Shown here piece by piece: positions 1 through 5,555 of a DNA stretch of 8,176 nucleotides (its first letter is position 1; each line of letters starts with the position of its first letter). This stretch comes from Candidatus Aenigmatarchaeota archaeon (GTDB lineage Archaea; Aenigmatarchaeota; Aenigmatarchaeia; QMZP01). The position numbers and the translations under genes were made by a program. The DNA is taken from assembly GCA_017609145.1 (NCBI GenBank), contig JAFCEM010000031.1, forward strand, positions 1 through 8,176, given 5' to 3'. The notes beneath the pieces were generated by a model. The model saw only the letters and a program-made list of their open reading frames with translations. It was not told where the DNA came from and searched no databases.

Positions 1-114
1 TGGCTTATGCCACTACCGCAGGAACTGCGGGAAGTCAAGCCTGTGGAGACAGTGCCTATGTCCACGAAGCAGGAAGCTATAACCTCAACCGAAGGTTAGG
101 TTATAGTAGTTCAC
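1..114 (+). ncRNA. Probable omega RNA (reRNA) 3' scaffold and right end of an IS200/IS605-type element
   Basis: Three successive hairpins are visible. One is a perfect 6-bp stem, CCGCAG/CTGCGG, with a GAA loop at 16-30. The second is GTGG/CCAC extended by ACA/TGT at 43-65. The third is a long stem at 77-106 that pairs CTATAACCT with AGGTTATAG and continues with AACC/GGTT around a GAA loop, with one bulged C. The sequence GAAGC just before the last stem and TAGTTCAC just after it match the layout of many archaeal IS605/IS1341 right ends. The transposon end would then be about 114. In known TnpB systems the scaffold ends here and the next 16 or so bases, from 115, act as the guide. The 5' limit lies outside the window. 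Confidence 0.6.
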
Positions 115-119
115 CTTAG
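1..119 (+). CDS. tnpB: TnpB (IS200/IS605 OrfB) C-terminus, 5' part outside the window
   Basis: This is the last part of an RNA-guided nuclease/transposon accessory protein of the TnpB family; its RuvC domain lies left of the window. The reading frame cannot be settled from so few codons. Read from base 3 it gives ATTAGTAGSQACGD and then HEAGS, a typical TnpB tail, and stops with TAG at 117-119. Read from base 1 it gives REVKPVET and then STKQEA, also a tail seen in TnpB proteins, and stops with TAG at 97-99 inside the terminal hairpin. Both tails can look right because this DNA also encodes the conserved omega RNA, and different TnpB lineages read it in different frames. The entry extends to the later stop. 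Whether the gene is intact cannot be judged here. Confidence 0.6.
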   Translation, partial: AYATTAGTAGSQACGDSAYVHEAGSYNLNRRLGYSSSP

Positions 120-141
120 GAAACAGCCCTGAAACTGTTTC
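120..141. repeat. Short inverted repeat next to the element's right end
   Basis: GAAACAG at 120-126 is the exact reverse complement of CTGTTTC at 135-141, with an 8-base loop. It starts one base after the later of the two possible tnpB stop codons and ends about 9 bases before the TATA box of the next gene. It could end transcription from the element, bind a regulator of the ferritin-like gene, or be chance. No T-run follows it. Confidence 0.35.
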
Positions 142-149
142 ATACAAAG

Positions 150-157
150 TATAAAAA
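150..157 (+). promoter_or_regulatory. Archaeal TATA box for the ferritin-like/ogg unit
   Basis: TATAAAAA lies about 33 bases before the ATG at 186. With the usual TATA-to-start distance of about 26 bases, transcription would begin near 179, giving an almost leaderless mRNA. This agrees with the lack of a Shine-Dalgarno sequence before that ATG. It lies outside the predicted transposon end, so the promoter belongs to the host locus. Confidence 0.6.
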
Positions 158-185
158 GGTAAAATTCAACTAAAATCTGATAACT

Positions 186-470
186 ATGCTGTCGAAGATA
201 CCAGCGAATTTGGAGAAGGTAAGAAAGGAAGACCTGGACAAAGAGATTCTGAGGCTTGGTATTATAGCAGAGCTTGATGCAGTAAGCCTGTATGAACAGC
301 TTGCAGCCATGACGCAGAATAGTGACATAAGGAAGATTCTTCTGGATGTGGCAAAGGAAGAGAAAACACATGTGGGTGAATTCCAGGCACTTCTTTTGAA
401 GGAAGACCCAGAGCAGGTTAAGGAACTGGAAGCGGGGAAAAAAGAAGTTGAAGAAGAGCTTTCGGAATAG
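186..470 (+). CDS. Ferritin-like protein of the encapsulated-ferritin (EncFtn) type, stand-alone
   Basis: A 94-residue, all-helical protein closely resembling the ferritin-like domain at the N-terminus of Pyrococcus furiosus encapsulin (shared motifs EILRL.IIAELDA, RKILLDVA.EEK.HVGEF). Such proteins oxidise Fe(II) at a di-iron site formed between two subunits. The expected ligands appear as Glu29, Glu59 and His62, with the same 30- and 3-residue spacing as Glu32, Glu62 and His65 of Rhodospirillum EncFtn; Tyr36 matches its Tyr39. The protein stops where the Pyrococcus protein would continue into the shell, and no shell gene is in the window. The acidic C-terminus (residues 80-94) shows no recognisable encapsulin-targeting peptide. 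It is the first gene of a unit with ogg 4 bp downstream. Iron storage or detoxification is the inferred role; a more general rubrerythrin-like function is possible. Confidence 0.8.
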   Translation: MLSKIPANLEKVRKEDLDKEILRLGIIAELDAVSLYEQLAAMTQNSDIRKILLDVAKEEKTHVGEFQALLLKEDPEQVKELEAGKKEVEEELSE

Positions 471-474
471 GCTC

Positions 475-1104
475 ATGATGACAAAGCTTAATCTCTTGGA
501 TTCTGTTAAGAAGCTTAAGAAGAGCAAAATCCGCAGCCTTGTTGATGCCCGCATCAGGGAGTTCAGTAAAAAGAAGAACCGCCATGAATTATTCAGCGAG
601 CTTTGTTTCTGCCTGCTCACGGCAAATTCAAGCGCAGAGCAGTGCATAAGGATACAAAAAGAGCTCGGTGAAATGTTTTGCTCACTTTCTGAAAAAGAGC
701 TAGCAACCAAACTGATGCAGTTTGGCCATCGCTTTCCAAACACACGGGCCCGGTATATTGCAGAGGCAAGGAAGCACATTAATTCTTTGCCTGAAATCAC
801 AGGTACTGGAACCAGCGGGGAACGGATAAGGGAATGGCTGGTCAGGAACGTGAAAGGGCTCGGATACAAGGAGGCGAGCCACTTCCTGAGGAACATCGGT
901 TGTGAGGACCTTGCAATAGTAGATTTCCACATAATGGACCTTCTGGCAAGCTATGATCTCATTCAGAGGCCGAAGACGCTGACGAAAAGGAAATACCTTG
1001 AGATTGAAGCTATGCTGAAAGGGATTGCACGGGCACTGAGGCTGACACTCGCGGAGCTTGACTTTTATCTTTGGTACATGGAAACAGGAAAAGTGCTGAA
1101 GTGA
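475..1104 (+). CDS. ogg: 8-oxoguanine DNA glycosylase/AP lyase, archaeal Ogg2 type
   Basis: A 209-residue base-excision-repair enzyme that removes 8-oxoguanine from DNA and cuts the resulting abasic strand. It matches the short archaeal Ogg family, such as the Methanocaldococcus jannaschii enzyme, along its whole length: ELCFCLLTAN.SAE near residue 42, GHRF near 84, and the helix-hairpin-helix with VRNVKGLGYKEASHFLRN at about 123-140. The catalytic lysine is Lys132 in GYKEAS and the catalytic aspartate is Asp150 in IVDFH; the C-terminus ends TGKVLK, as in the family. ATG at 475 was chosen over an in-frame TTG at 448 because homologues begin just before the LK-rich first helix; ATG 478 is equally possible. 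It lies 4 bp after the ferritin-like gene with no clear Shine-Dalgarno, which suggests co-transcription and coupled translation. Confidence 0.9.
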   Translation: MMTKLNLLDSVKKLKKSKIRSLVDARIREFSKKKNRHELFSELCFCLLTANSSAEQCIRIQKELGEMFCSLSEKELATKLMQFGHRFPNTRARYIAEARKHINSLPEITGTGTSGERIREWLVRNVKGLGYKEASHFLRNIGCEDLAIVDFHIMDLLASYDLIQRPKTLTKRKYLEIEAMLKGIARALRLTLAELDFYLWYMETGKVLK

Positions 1105-1117
1105 CTGTTGTGATAAA

Positions 1118-1126
1118 TTTAAATAC
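1118..1126 (+). promoter_or_regulatory. TATA box for the structured leader and 61-codon gene
   Basis: TTTAAATAC begins 13 bases after the ogg stop codon. Transcription would start near 1148, which is exactly where an ATG occurs. The mRNA would therefore carry a leader of about 170 bases before the gene at 1318, unusually long in a window where the other promoters give leaders of about 15 bases or less. Confidence 0.5.
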
Positions 1127-1147
1127 CTTCGCCGCAAATAATATAGC

Positions 1148-1317
1148 ATGCATACGGGCCAGCAAAGCTATCTGAAATTTTGGACTTGCTTTTTTAAGCG
1201 ATAGTTTCATTGGTCTGCTGCTCGCCTGATTCTTTTTGTCTAAGTGCAACACAGAAACAACACAACTCTTCACGATTTACGGGTGAGCCACAGCTTTGAA
1301 GGAAGGAGGTGAAAGGT
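1148..1317 (+). promoter_or_regulatory. Long folded 5' leader of the 61-codon gene, possible regulatory RNA
   Basis: The spacer between ogg and the next gene is 213 bp, the longest in the window. After the predicted transcription start it can form a long stem. GGCCAG (1157-1162) and AAGCTATC (1165-1172) pair with GATAGTTT (1200-1207) and TTGGTC (1210-1215), making 14 pairs (three G-U) around a symmetric 2x2 internal loop. A smaller hairpin, GCTT/AAGC with a T4 loop, sits inside at 1188-1199. The stem encloses an 18-codon ORF whose ATG (1148) coincides with the predicted transcription start. The part from 1216 to 1303 shows no structure I can name. I recognise no known riboswitch class. Regulation of the downstream gene, or a small RNA of its own, are both inference. 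Confidence 0.35.
1304..1311 (+). promoter_or_regulatory. Strong Shine-Dalgarno deciding the start of the 61-codon gene
   Basis: AGGAGGTG lies 6 bases before ATG 1318 and is the best Shine-Dalgarno sequence in the window. It overlaps the in-frame GTG at 1309 and so rules that codon out as the start. Confidence 0.7.
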
Positions 1318-1503
1318 ATGTATGTCAAGGAAATAAGTGATTCAGAGAGACCCCGTTACCTTGCATGTTCAGCAAAGAGATATGCCAATGAATATAATTT
1401 ATCACCATACGATTTTGCCCAGTTTCTGGCCAAGCTCTGGGAATGGGGTTCGGATATAATGAAGCACCCAGAGATTGAGAAGCTTAGGCAGGAAAAGATA
1501 TGA
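1318..1503 (+). CDS. Small conserved-looking protein of unknown function, 61 residues
   Basis: I do not recognise this family. The protein is soluble, with no signal peptide or membrane segment and no cysteine cluster (a single Cys near residue 17). The middle (about residues 14-46) looks helical and aromatic-rich, with several tyrosines, phenylalanines and two tryptophans in KLWEWG; the end (about 47-61) is a charged amphipathic helix. That composition suggests a small helical bundle or a protein-protein adaptor. The gene is supported as real by its strong Shine-Dalgarno sequence, its own TATA box and its full use of the space up to the converging gatE stop, 3 bp away. The leader upstream suggests post-transcriptional control. 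Confidence 0.65.
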   Translation: MYVKEISDSERPRYLACSAKRYANEYNLSPYDFAQFLAKLWEWGSDIMKHPEIEKLRQEKI

Positions 1504-1506
1504 TAA

Positions 1507-2940
1507 TCAGTGCTTTTTAATCTCCTTCATTATAACCTTCATGACCAGGCTGCCCGGGGCCCGACCCCTGACATCTTTCATGACAAGGCCCATAAGGGCT
1601 TTTTCAGGCCTTGCCACCTTCATCACCTGCGGATTTTTCCTGATGACATCACGGACAACATTCTCGACATCCGGCTCGGAAAGCCCCTCACCCGCTGATG
1701 TAACTACGTCTTTTACCGGCTTGCCCCCGGACAACTGTTTCAGCATGCCTTCCAGAGTCTCTTTTGGTACCTTCTTCTTTCCGAGTGCCCCGAAGAACTC
1801 ATCCAGTTTTTCATCAGGCACAGGGAACTGTTTCAAATATTTGGTGAGCACGTTTGCAACAGTCTTTGCGTCTGAAACATTAGCGAGTTTTTCAAAAAGC
1901 GCTGCTTTTCCTGACCTGACAACCTGTTTCGCGAGTTCCTCCCCGAGCCCGTATTGTTTCATCAGCCTCTGCTCAGTATCGGTCATAATCTCTGGAAGGG
2001 ATTTCTTTATCCTTTCAAGCATCCTGCCAGTGACCTGGATGGGTGGACAGTCGGTTTCAGGGTACATTCTTGCAGCACCGGGCAGAGGCCTCAGAAAATC
2101 CGTCCTGCCATCAGGGAGTGCCCTCCTGACGTCACTGCTGACATTCTTCCCTTTCGCTACTATACCCTTCTGCCTTATGACCTCTTTTTCCACTATCTTC
2201 GGTATCATGTTGAGCTTCTGCACGCCTTTTATCTCACACCTTGAGCCCCCGGTAATCGAGATATTCAGATCCTGTCTTATCGTGCCTATCCCGCGCTTTA
2301 CCTTACCAGTTGACCTGAGAATCATCCCTAGCTTCTCCGCAACCTCCCTGGCCTGTTCAGGTTCATGTATGTCCGGGCTCGTGCCTATTTCCACAAGAGG
2401 TATACCGAGCCTGTTCAGCCCGTAAACAACACCTTTTCTGTCCTTCTTCAGAATCTGCGCAGAGTCCTCCTCAATGCATACGTTGGTTATGCCAACCCTG
2501 CCAAAGCCTGTATCAACCCATCCATTGAGCCCGACCAGGGCTGTCCTTTGAAACCCGGATGTATTGGAGCCGTCCAGGACAGTCTTTCTCATGACCTCAA
2601 TCTCTTCTGGTATCTCGCAGTTGAGCATCACTGCAATCTGCAGTCCTATCTCAAGGGCTTGTCTGTTCATTGGGTGTGGGGGTTCCTCGTCAAGCTCAAC
2701 AGCACATGATTCATTCATGTAAACCTTGTACCTAAAGACTTTGCCTTTAAGCGTTTCATGCATGGCAGCCGTATCAATCTTTCCGAGTTCACCGGCAACA
2801 GCCCTGAGCTTCCTCTTCACCTCGAAAACAGGTTCCCTGTCCTGGAACGCGGCCGAGCATTCACAGAAAAGCTTGTGCTTCGTTGCAAGCTGCTGATGGA
2901 TCTCAATCCCGCATTTCAGGCCAAGTTTTTTGTAGTCCAT
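1507..2940 (-). CDS. gatE: Glutamyl-tRNA(Gln) amidotransferase subunit E, compact form lacking the AspRS-like insertion
   Basis: GatE activates Glu on Glu-tRNA(Gln) with ATP and accepts ammonia from GatD, making Gln-tRNA(Gln) in the archaeal indirect pathway. The GatB-like cradle is present: MDYKKLGLKCGIEIHQQL at the start, KTVLDGSNTSGFQRT near residue 120, IEEDSAQ near 157, GTIRQDLNISI near 219 and LRPLPGAARMYPETD at about 283-297. The C-terminal helical and YqeY-like tail (residues about 315-477) is also present. Typical GatE proteins are about 620 residues; this has 477. Between EVIRQKG (about 253-259) and ALPDGRTDFLRPLPG the AspRS-like GAD insertion, normally over 100 residues, is absent and bridged by a short linker. 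ATG at 2940 was chosen because homologues start MDY.KLG; ATG 2964 and 2952 are in frame. It follows gatD by 29 bp. Confidence 0.93.
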   Translation of the reverse strand: MDYKKLGLKCGIEIHQQLATKHKLFCECSAAFQDREPVFEVKRKLRAVAGELGKIDTAAMHETLKGKVFRYKVYMNESCAVELDEEPPHPMNRQALEIGLQIAVMLNCEIPEEIEVMRKTVLDGSNTSGFQRTALVGLNGWVDTGFGRVGITNVCIEEDSAQILKKDRKGVVYGLNRLGIPLVEIGTSPDIHEPEQAREVAEKLGMILRSTGKVKRGIGTIRQDLNISITGGSRCEIKGVQKLNMIPKIVEKEVIRQKGIVAKGKNVSSDVRRALPDGRTDFLRPLPGAARMYPETDCPPIQVTGRMLERIKKSLPEIMTDTEQRLMKQYGLGEELAKQVVRSGKAALFEKLANVSDAKTVANVLTKYLKQFPVPDEKLDEFFGALGKKKVPKETLEGMLKQLSGGKPVKDVVTSAGEGLSEPDVENVVRDVIRKNPQVMKVARPEKALMGLVMKDVRGRAPGSLVMKVIMKEIKKH

Positions 2941-2969
2941 ACAAAGCATCCTTTTGCATATCACCGGAT

Positions 2970-4337
2970 TTAATACAAAAACGTCCCTACTAGTGTTCTT
3001 GATGTTATTTCTTCGGCATAGTTGGTGAGCATGATCTCCCTCACCTTTTCAGGGTCTTTCGTGTGCCCTAGAGCCCATCCAAGCTTCACGAGCGCCACCT
3101 CGCTTAGCATGTCACCTCCGGGTATTGCGCCGGTTTCCTTGTAGAGAATCCTCAGGTTGGTGTAGACACTCGTATTTATCCTGCCGTATATGGTCTGCGG
3201 GGTTATGACAAAGGGCACCCCATCCTTGGTGTGCTTCTTTATTATGCTGGTCCAGTTTTTCTTTGCCTGCACGGGTACATGGCCGAGTCCAGAACCCTCA
3301 ATGACAAAGCCCCTGAACCCCCTTGAAATGTAGTAATTGATTACGTCAGGATCAGAGCCCGGGTAGGTCTTGAGCATTGCAACCTTTGGCTCGAACTTCA
3401 AATCGGGCTTCACCTTTCCATTATCATCCCTTTTTTTGTGTTTTCTGTTCTTTACCATGATTTTTCCATCAGGCCAGACCTTTGCAAGGGGATACTCGTT
3501 TATGGGCCTGAACGCATCCCTTCTTTGCGTGTCCATCTTGCGCACGTGCGTGCCCCTTGTGAAAAGGCAGTAGTCATCGTCTATTCTTCCGTGCATGCAC
3601 ACCCCGACCTCTGCGATGTCCGACACAGCTGTGTGTGCTGCGCAGAGAAGGTTCATCCCAGCGTCGCTGCTTCCTCTGTCAGAACTCCGTTGCGCCCCGA
3701 CGAGAACGACCGGCTTCGTGAGCCCGCGAAGGAAGAAAGAAAGTGCCGCTGCTGTGTAGTGAAGAAAGTCTGTCCCGTGGGTGACTATGACACCCCTGTC
3801 CCCGGAATTCAGTTCTCTGGCAACAGCCCTGGCAATCTGCTTCCAGTCCTGCGGCTCCATGTCCTCGCTCATTTTAGTGAATGGTGTTACAAGCTTCCTG
3901 ATATTGACCGCCTTGGCCAGCTCCGGGATATTGTAAAGGAATTCGCCCGGGTCTTTTACTGCATAAACACCACCTGTCCTGTAGTCAACACGGGACGATA
4001 TTGTGCCCCCTGTTGATATGAGCGAAATCTTCGGCTTGCCTGCGCTGAACTTCAGCTTGCCGCTTGTTTTCGTTTTCCCAAGCTCAAATTCGGCTTCTTC
4101 CTCAACGAGCACGGGTTCTGTGCCCTTGCCTTTTTCCACGGCAGCTCCAGCCTCCATTTTCACGCCTATATTGTAGCCATTGTCCACCAACTTGATAACT
4201 AGAATATCCGGGTTCCCGGATACTGTCTGGGGCATAAGAAGCCCCGATATCTTCCGTCCTTCTTTCGTGACCGTGACCATATCTCCGATTTTGAGCTTCT
4301 TCCTTTTCAGAAACGACTCAATCCTCTTTGAGTACAT
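2970..4337 (-). CDS. gatD: Glutamyl-tRNA(Gln) amidotransferase subunit D
   Basis: GatD is the asparaginase-like half of the archaeal amidotransferase: it hydrolyses an amide donor and channels ammonia to GatE. The N-terminal ~95 residues form the small GatD-specific domain. The asparaginase fold follows, with all active-site residues visible: Thr112 in STGGTISS, Thr189-Asp190 in VTHGTDF, and Lys267 in RGTHVRKMDT. The family motifs GAQRSSDRGSSDAGMNL and GSGLGHVP are intact, and the length of 455 residues is normal. ATG 4337 is preferred to an in-frame GTG two codons earlier, because GGTG, which includes that GTG, works as a short Shine-Dalgarno. It heads the gatD-gatE unit and has its own TATA box. 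Confidence 0.96.
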   Translation of the reverse strand: MYSKRIESFLKRKKLKIGDMVTVTKEGRKISGLLMPQTVSGNPDILVIKLVDNGYNIGVKMEAGAAVEKGKGTEPVLVEEEAEFELGKTKTSGKLKFSAGKPKISLISTGGTISSRVDYRTGGVYAVKDPGEFLYNIPELAKAVNIRKLVTPFTKMSEDMEPQDWKQIARAVARELNSGDRGVIVTHGTDFLHYTAAALSFFLRGLTKPVVLVGAQRSSDRGSSDAGMNLLCAAHTAVSDIAEVGVCMHGRIDDDYCLFTRGTHVRKMDTQRRDAFRPINEYPLAKVWPDGKIMVKNRKHKKRDDNGKVKPDLKFEPKVAMLKTYPGSDPDVINYYISRGFRGFVIEGSGLGHVPVQAKKNWTSIIKKHTKDGVPFVITPQTIYGRINTSVYTNLRILYKETGAIPGGDMLSEVALVKLGWALGHTKDPEKVREIMLTNYAEEITSRTLVGTFLY

Positions 4338-4369
4338 AAACACCAGCTAATTTATTATTGGGGTTCTGG

Positions 4370-4378
4370 ATTAAAAAG
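4370..4378 (-). promoter_or_regulatory. TATA-like box for gatD-gatE
   Basis: Read on the minus strand this is CTTTTTAAT, about 33-41 bases before the gatD ATG. A start of transcription near 4348 would leave a leader of about 11 bases. The box is weaker than the others in this window, and the nearby TTTAAA sequences at 4381-4413 are alternatives. Confidence 0.4.
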
Positions 4379-4380
4379 TT

Positions 4381-4413
4381 CGCTTTAAAGAACAACAAAA
4401 AACTTTAAAAGCG
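4381..4413. repeat. Imperfect inverted repeat between the GtrA-GT2 gene and gatD
   Basis: CGCTTTAAAG (4381-4390) and CTTTAAAAGCG (4403-4413) are reverse complements apart from one extra base, separated by an A-rich loop that reads as a T-run with two G interruptions on the minus strand. It starts 13 bases after the stop of the GtrA-GT2 gene and lies just upstream of the gatD TATA-like box. It may help end the ribosomal-protein transcript, or act as an operator for gatD. Confidence 0.35.
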
Positions 4414-4425
4414 TGTTCCTGAATT

Positions 4426-5547
4426 TTACCCACGTCGTACCCTGTGTCCGTACAGCCTGGCGAGGTGAATAACATAGTTGAGTATCTCTCTTTTGTCCAT
4501 CTTGCTTCTGCCCAGCTTCCGGTCACTGAAGGTGTATGGCACTTCTGTGATTCTTTTGTTGTGCCGACCCTTGACGATTACTTCGAGTCCTATCTTGTAA
4601 CCTATGGGGTTTAGCTTCACTCCCTTGATGATGTCCCTGCGGAAGAAGAAGAACCCTGAGACAGGGTCTTTCAGGCCGGTCAGGCCCCTTGCAAGCATCC
4701 TAGCGCCCATGGAGATTATTTTACGTCTTCTTGGCCAGTTCTCCGTGCCCCCGCCGGAGACGTGCCTGCTGCCTATCACAAGGTCTGTGCTGCCTGTTTG
4801 CAGGGGCTCGAGCATGTCCGGTATTGCAGCGGGCGGATGTGAGAGGTCGGCGTCCATGACCCCTATGAATTCACCAGAGGCATGCCTGAAACCCTCGATA
4901 ACTGCGGAAGAAAGCCCTTTTTCGGTCATTCTTCTCACGGTCTTGATATTGTAGCTTCTGCCCAGCTCCTGCGCAGCCTTCCATGTCATGTCGGGAGAAT
5001 CATCATCCACGACAACAACCTCACCGCTGATGTTGCTGCTCCTGAAAACGGAGAATATCTGCGGGATTATCTTTTCTATATTCCCCTTTTCGTTGTATGT
5101 AGGGATTATGACTGAAACCGTCCCTTCAGCGCCTGCACGGGTTTCGGGTAACCTGAACCCTCCGAATGAACCCTCGGACCATGTCCATTTGAGATTGACA
5201 ACATAATTCCATATCACAGCGCAGGCTATGCCCACTAGGTTAGAATAGAGGTAATGAAAGCCACCCGTTACCAGCATGAAAAGCACTGCCATGTTGATGG
5301 CAAGTCCCCCGAAAGAGACCAAATTGAACCGCACTCCACGATTAAAAGAGCCGCCTCGGTTGCGTGACCTGTCCCTGAAAGTCCAGAGCTCGTTCAGGAT
5401 GAAGTTTGTCACTATTGACAACTCTATACCGATTGCGCTTGATACCAGATAAAAAAGGCCGGCGAACTCCGTGAGAAGCCAGAGCAGGCCCTCATTCACC
5501 AGAACACCGCTCGCGCCGACTATACAGAACTTGACGAAACGTTTCAT
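4426..5547 (-). CDS. GtrA-like membrane domain fused to a GT2 polyprenol-phosphate sugar synthase (DPM1-like), domains in reversed order
   Basis: A 373-residue fusion. Residues 1-125 are a GtrA/DPMS-like domain with four hydrophobic helices (about 4-26, 31-52, 73-94 and 98-118). Residues 142-373 are a family 2 glycosyltransferase of the dolichol-phosphate mannose synthase type: VSVIIPTYNEKGN at 144-156, the nucleotide-binding DDDSPD at 181-186, the metal site DADLSHPP at 232-239, DPVSGFFFFRRD at 294-305 and KLGRSK at 344-349. It should move a sugar from a nucleotide donor to a membrane polyprenyl phosphate for N-glycosylation or envelope glycans. In the well-known archaeal fusions such as Pyrococcus DPMS the GT2 domain comes first. 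The gene begins 8 bp after L31e, without a Shine-Dalgarno, and appears to end the ribosomal operon. Sugar specificity cannot be read from the sequence. Confidence 0.88.
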   Translation of the reverse strand: MKRFVKFCIVGASGVLVNEGLLWLLTEFAGLFYLVSSAIGIELSIVTNFILNELWTFRDRSRNRGGSFNRGVRFNLVSFGGLAINMAVLFMLVTGGFHYLYSNLVGIACAVIWNYVVNLKWTWSEGSFGGFRLPETRAGAEGTVSVIIPTYNEKGNIEKIIPQIFSVFRSSNISGEVVVVDDDSPDMTWKAAQELGRSYNIKTVRRMTEKGLSSAVIEGFRHASGEFIGVMDADLSHPPAAIPDMLEPLQTGSTDLVIGSRHVSGGGTENWPRRRKIISMGARMLARGLTGLKDPVSGFFFFRRDIIKGVKLNPIGYKIGLEVIVKGRHNKRITEVPYTFSDRKLGRSKMDKREILNYVIHLARLYGHRVRRG

Positions 5548-5555
5548 GAATAGAA

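Noticed and set aside
448..474. TTG at 448 as the ogg start, overlapping the ferritin-like gene
   Set aside because: It would add nine residues not expected from the family, and ATG 475/478 fits homologues.
475..481. ATGATGA resembling a box C of a C/D guide RNA
   Set aside because: It is the tandem start codon region of ogg, and no box D or internal C'/D' pair lies at a suitable distance.
111..932. A 273-codon open frame on the minus strand over the ferritin-like and ogg genes
   Set aside because: The plus-strand genes here match known families over their full length; the minus frame has Leu/Phe/Ser-rich shadow composition and no recognisable domain.
186..1104. Encapsulin shell split from the ferritin-like domain by a frameshift
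   Set aside because: The sequence after the ferritin-like stop codon is a complete ogg gene, with no trace of an HK97-fold protein in any frame.
1230..1275. ACA-rich stretch as a possible H/ACA guide RNA end
   Set aside because: No stem with a pseudouridylation pocket and kink-turn could be placed at the required distance before an ACA.
1475..2425. A 316-codon plus-strand frame antisense to gatE
   Set aside because: Its Ser/Phe/Thr-rich composition is what the reverse of a Lys/Glu-rich coding frame gives; gatE is unmistakable.
2941..2964. ATG at 2964 as the gatE start
   Set aside because: The family begins MDY.KLGLK; the extra residues MICKRMLC are not conserved-looking. It remains possible, since GGTG lies just before it.
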